Shown piece after piece: positions 60,691 through 62,048 of a DNA stretch of 62,048 nucleotides. The translations under genes were made by a program, and so were the position numbers. The notes beneath the pieces were generated by a model. That model was not told the origin of the DNA. It worked only from the letters and a program-made list of their open reading frames with translations, and did no database searches. This DNA is from Terriglobia bacterium (lineage in GTDB: Bacteria > Acidobacteriota > UBA6911): positions 1-62,048 of the forward strand of contig JAIQGI010000042.1 of assembly GCA_020072565.1 (NCBI GenBank), in the 5' to 3' direction. The first letter of the stretch is position 1. Each line of letters opens with the position of its first letter.

Positions 60691-61818
60691 TTATTCTGAC
60701 TCCTGACTCCTGACTCCCGACACCTTCTGCTGGAGCGCGCCGCGGAACTCGACTCGGTAGAAATTGAGGAAGGAAATAAACAGGGCCACCAGGAGAGGTC
60801 CGAGCAGGATGCCGAGAAATCCGAATGCCTGCAGACCGCCGAGCACACTGAAGAACACCAGGAGGGGATGCATGTCGGTCCTGCCCTGAATAATCATCGG
60901 CTTGAGCACGTTGTCGATGGAGCTCACCACCAGCCCTCCGACTGCCAGCAGGACGATTCCGCGCGTCGTCTGGCCTGCCAGCATGAGATAAGCGGCCCAG
61001 GGAATCCAGACCAGAGCCGACCCCACGATGGGAACCAGCGATGTCAGCGAGACGACCGCTCCCCAAAAAAGCGGAGCCGGGAGGCCTAACACCAGGAACA
61101 GCAGACTCGCCGCCCCCCCGTGGACTGCCGCGGTCAGCAGCGAACCGAAAAAGGTCGCATAGCTGACATCCTGAAATTTCTTGATGAGCTCCGATTCGTA
61201 GGCGTCGGGAAGCGGACTCGAGGTCCTGATTATTTCCATCAGCATCGGGCCATCCCGCAGCAGGAAGAACATGGTGATAAAAATCAGAAAGAAGTCGAGC
61301 ACCATCTTGCCCACGTCTCTGAGGAACGACGGACCTTTGTCCAGGAGGAATCTGCTGATGCTGCTGGCCGCCTCACGCAGAAACTGCTGCAGGTCAAATT
61401 CCTTGGCGCCTAGCCACCTCTGTGCCAGAAGCGTAACGCGCTGAACCGCGGGTCTGGACTGAAGCTCGTGCAGTTTTGCCGTGACATTGCTCAGAGAGCC
61501 CGCATTTTCCTGGATGCTCTGGTAAAGAGCGATCGATTGCTGAGTGACCAGAACTCCAAGAACGGTGACCGGCAGCACGATGAGAAGCAGGATCAGCAGA
61601 CAAGTGATGAAGGCGGCGGCTGCGCGTCGCCCGCGCAGGCGGGCGCAAACACGATCAAACACGGGGAAGAAGATGACCGCCAGGACAATGGCCCATATCA
61701 GGACGGAGAGGAAAGGGGCAAAAACACGGTATAGAAAGTAGATGATGCCGGCGAAGCACGCGATGAAAAACACGGTTGCGAGTCGGGACAAACCCGCTGC
61801 AGGTGAACCATTTGTCAT
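60691..61818 (-). CDS. AI-2E/PerM family permease
   Basis: 375 residues from ATG 61818; the frame is open 17 codons further without a better start. Eight or so hydrophobic helices with a large central soluble loop (about 90-180) and the conserved GLPAPLFWGAVVSLTSLVPIVGSALVW. The family includes exporters of autoinducer-2 and other small molecules or ion antiporters; the substrate is unknown. The last residues, SGVRSQESE, are encoded by a dispersed gactcctgactcc-type repeat (60696-60720), so the C-terminus is probably accidental. Confidence 0.9.
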   Translation of the reverse strand: MTNGSPAAGLSRLATVFFIACFAGIIYFLYRVFAPFLSVLIWAIVLAVIFFPVFDRVCARLRGRRAAAAFITCLLILLLIVLPVTVLGVLVTQQSIALYQSIQENAGSLSNVTAKLHELQSRPAVQRVTLLAQRWLGAKEFDLQQFLREAASSISRFLLDKGPSFLRDVGKMVLDFFLIFITMFFLLRDGPMLMEIIRTSSPLPDAYESELIKKFQDVSYATFFGSLLTAAVHGGAASLLFLVLGLPAPLFWGAVVSLTSLVPIVGSALVWIPWAAYLMLAGQTTRGIVLLAVGGLVVSSIDNVLKPMIIQGRTDMHPLLVFFSVLGGLQAFGFLGILLGPLLVALFISFLNFYRVEFRGALQQKVSGVRSQESE

Positions 61819-61910
61819 GGTCAGGTACCTTGCCCCTCGGCGCCGGCCCATACGTCCGGTCGGCTCCATCCACGGCTCGGATTATAGCCAAGTAGGGTTG
61901 GAAAAAAGAA

Positions 61911-61958
61911 AAAATCTCAACGCAGTCTCCCATGCACCGGGGGTGCACCCAGGTGCAT
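61911..61958. repeat. Palindromic repeat, family C, truncated copy
   Basis: aaaatctcaacgcagt and the following atgcacc, with one base change and an inverted loop, match the left arm and loop of the element at 20676-20734; the right arm ends after ggtgcatg. It lies just upstream of the AI-2E-type gene. Confidence 0.75.
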
Positions 61959-61965
61959 GAAAATG

Positions 61966-62048
61966 TTATTGTGCCCCGTAAGGCTTGCGATGGACGAAGG
62001 TCGTATTCTCTGTGATGCTTTCGAGCTCGAAACGCAGTCTGACCTGGT
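61966..62048 (-). CDS. 3' end of an unknown gene entering from the right edge
   Basis: Only the last 27 codons are in the window, ending at a TAA (61966-61968). The readable C-terminus, RLRFELESITENTTFVHR followed by KPYGAQ, looks like genuine protein sequence and is the only frame without early stops and with sensible composition. No family can be named from so little. Confidence 0.4.
   Translation of the reverse strand, partial: QVRLRFELESITENTTFVHRKPYGAQ

Overview
The window looks like chromosomal DNA of a GC-rich Gram-negative bacterium, most likely an Acidobacteriota member. The main clue is three very large Oar-type TonB-dependent receptors with an N-terminal carboxypeptidase-regulatory-like domain, a family strongly expanded in that phylum. 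TPR proteins, GH57 glycan enzymes and many small palindromic intergenic repeats fit the same picture. This placement is inference from gene families; no rRNA is present.

Layout. (1) 1-16.2 kb: a perfect 30-bp inverted-repeat element, TonB-dependent receptor 1 (+), a membrane-TPR (TMTC-like) protein (+), then receptors 2 and 3 (-). The receptors share terminator cores, and receptors 2 and 3 share a long conserved leader. (2) 16.9-22.9 kb (+): DUF1015 protein, serA, serC, an aquaporin and an HtrA-like protease without an export signal. (3) 22.9-30.9 kb (-): a housekeeping cluster read TPR protein - ispE - tRNA-Gln - prs - rplY - pth - rpsF - rpsR - rplI - dnaB. (4) 31.3-38.5 kb: a ComEA-like helix-hairpin-helix protein (+), then rimP - nusA - infB - DUF503 - rbfA - truB (-). 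(5) 38.7-43.5 kb (-): a Gld-like ABC system (ATPase, permease, GldG-like protein, DUF4340 protein). (6) 44-46.1 kb: a primary-type sigma factor (+) and HU (-). (7) 46.4-55.1 kb (+): a glycogen/alpha-glucan cluster with a GH57 enzyme, a C-terminally truncated glucan phosphorylase, galT and glgA, followed by a histidine kinase-like protein with no phosphoacceptor histidine and an intact stand-alone receiver. (8) 55.1-62 kb: glutaryl-CoA dehydrogenase-type enzyme, serine beta-lactamase-like hydrolase, a small cysteine-rich protein, an HD-GYP response regulator overlapping a glycerate 2-kinase, an AI-2E-type permease, and the 3' tail of one more gene.

The most unusual points are: the GAF kinase in which the H-box His, Glu and Asn are all replaced; the neighbouring phosphorylase that stops before its PLP-lysine region; an apparent in-frame insertion in the NAD domain of SerA; the shared regulatory architecture of the three receptors; and at least six families of hairpin-forming repeats that occupy many intergenic gaps, several acting as terminators or running into the ends of genes. 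No CRISPR array, transposase, prophage or complete mobile element was found.
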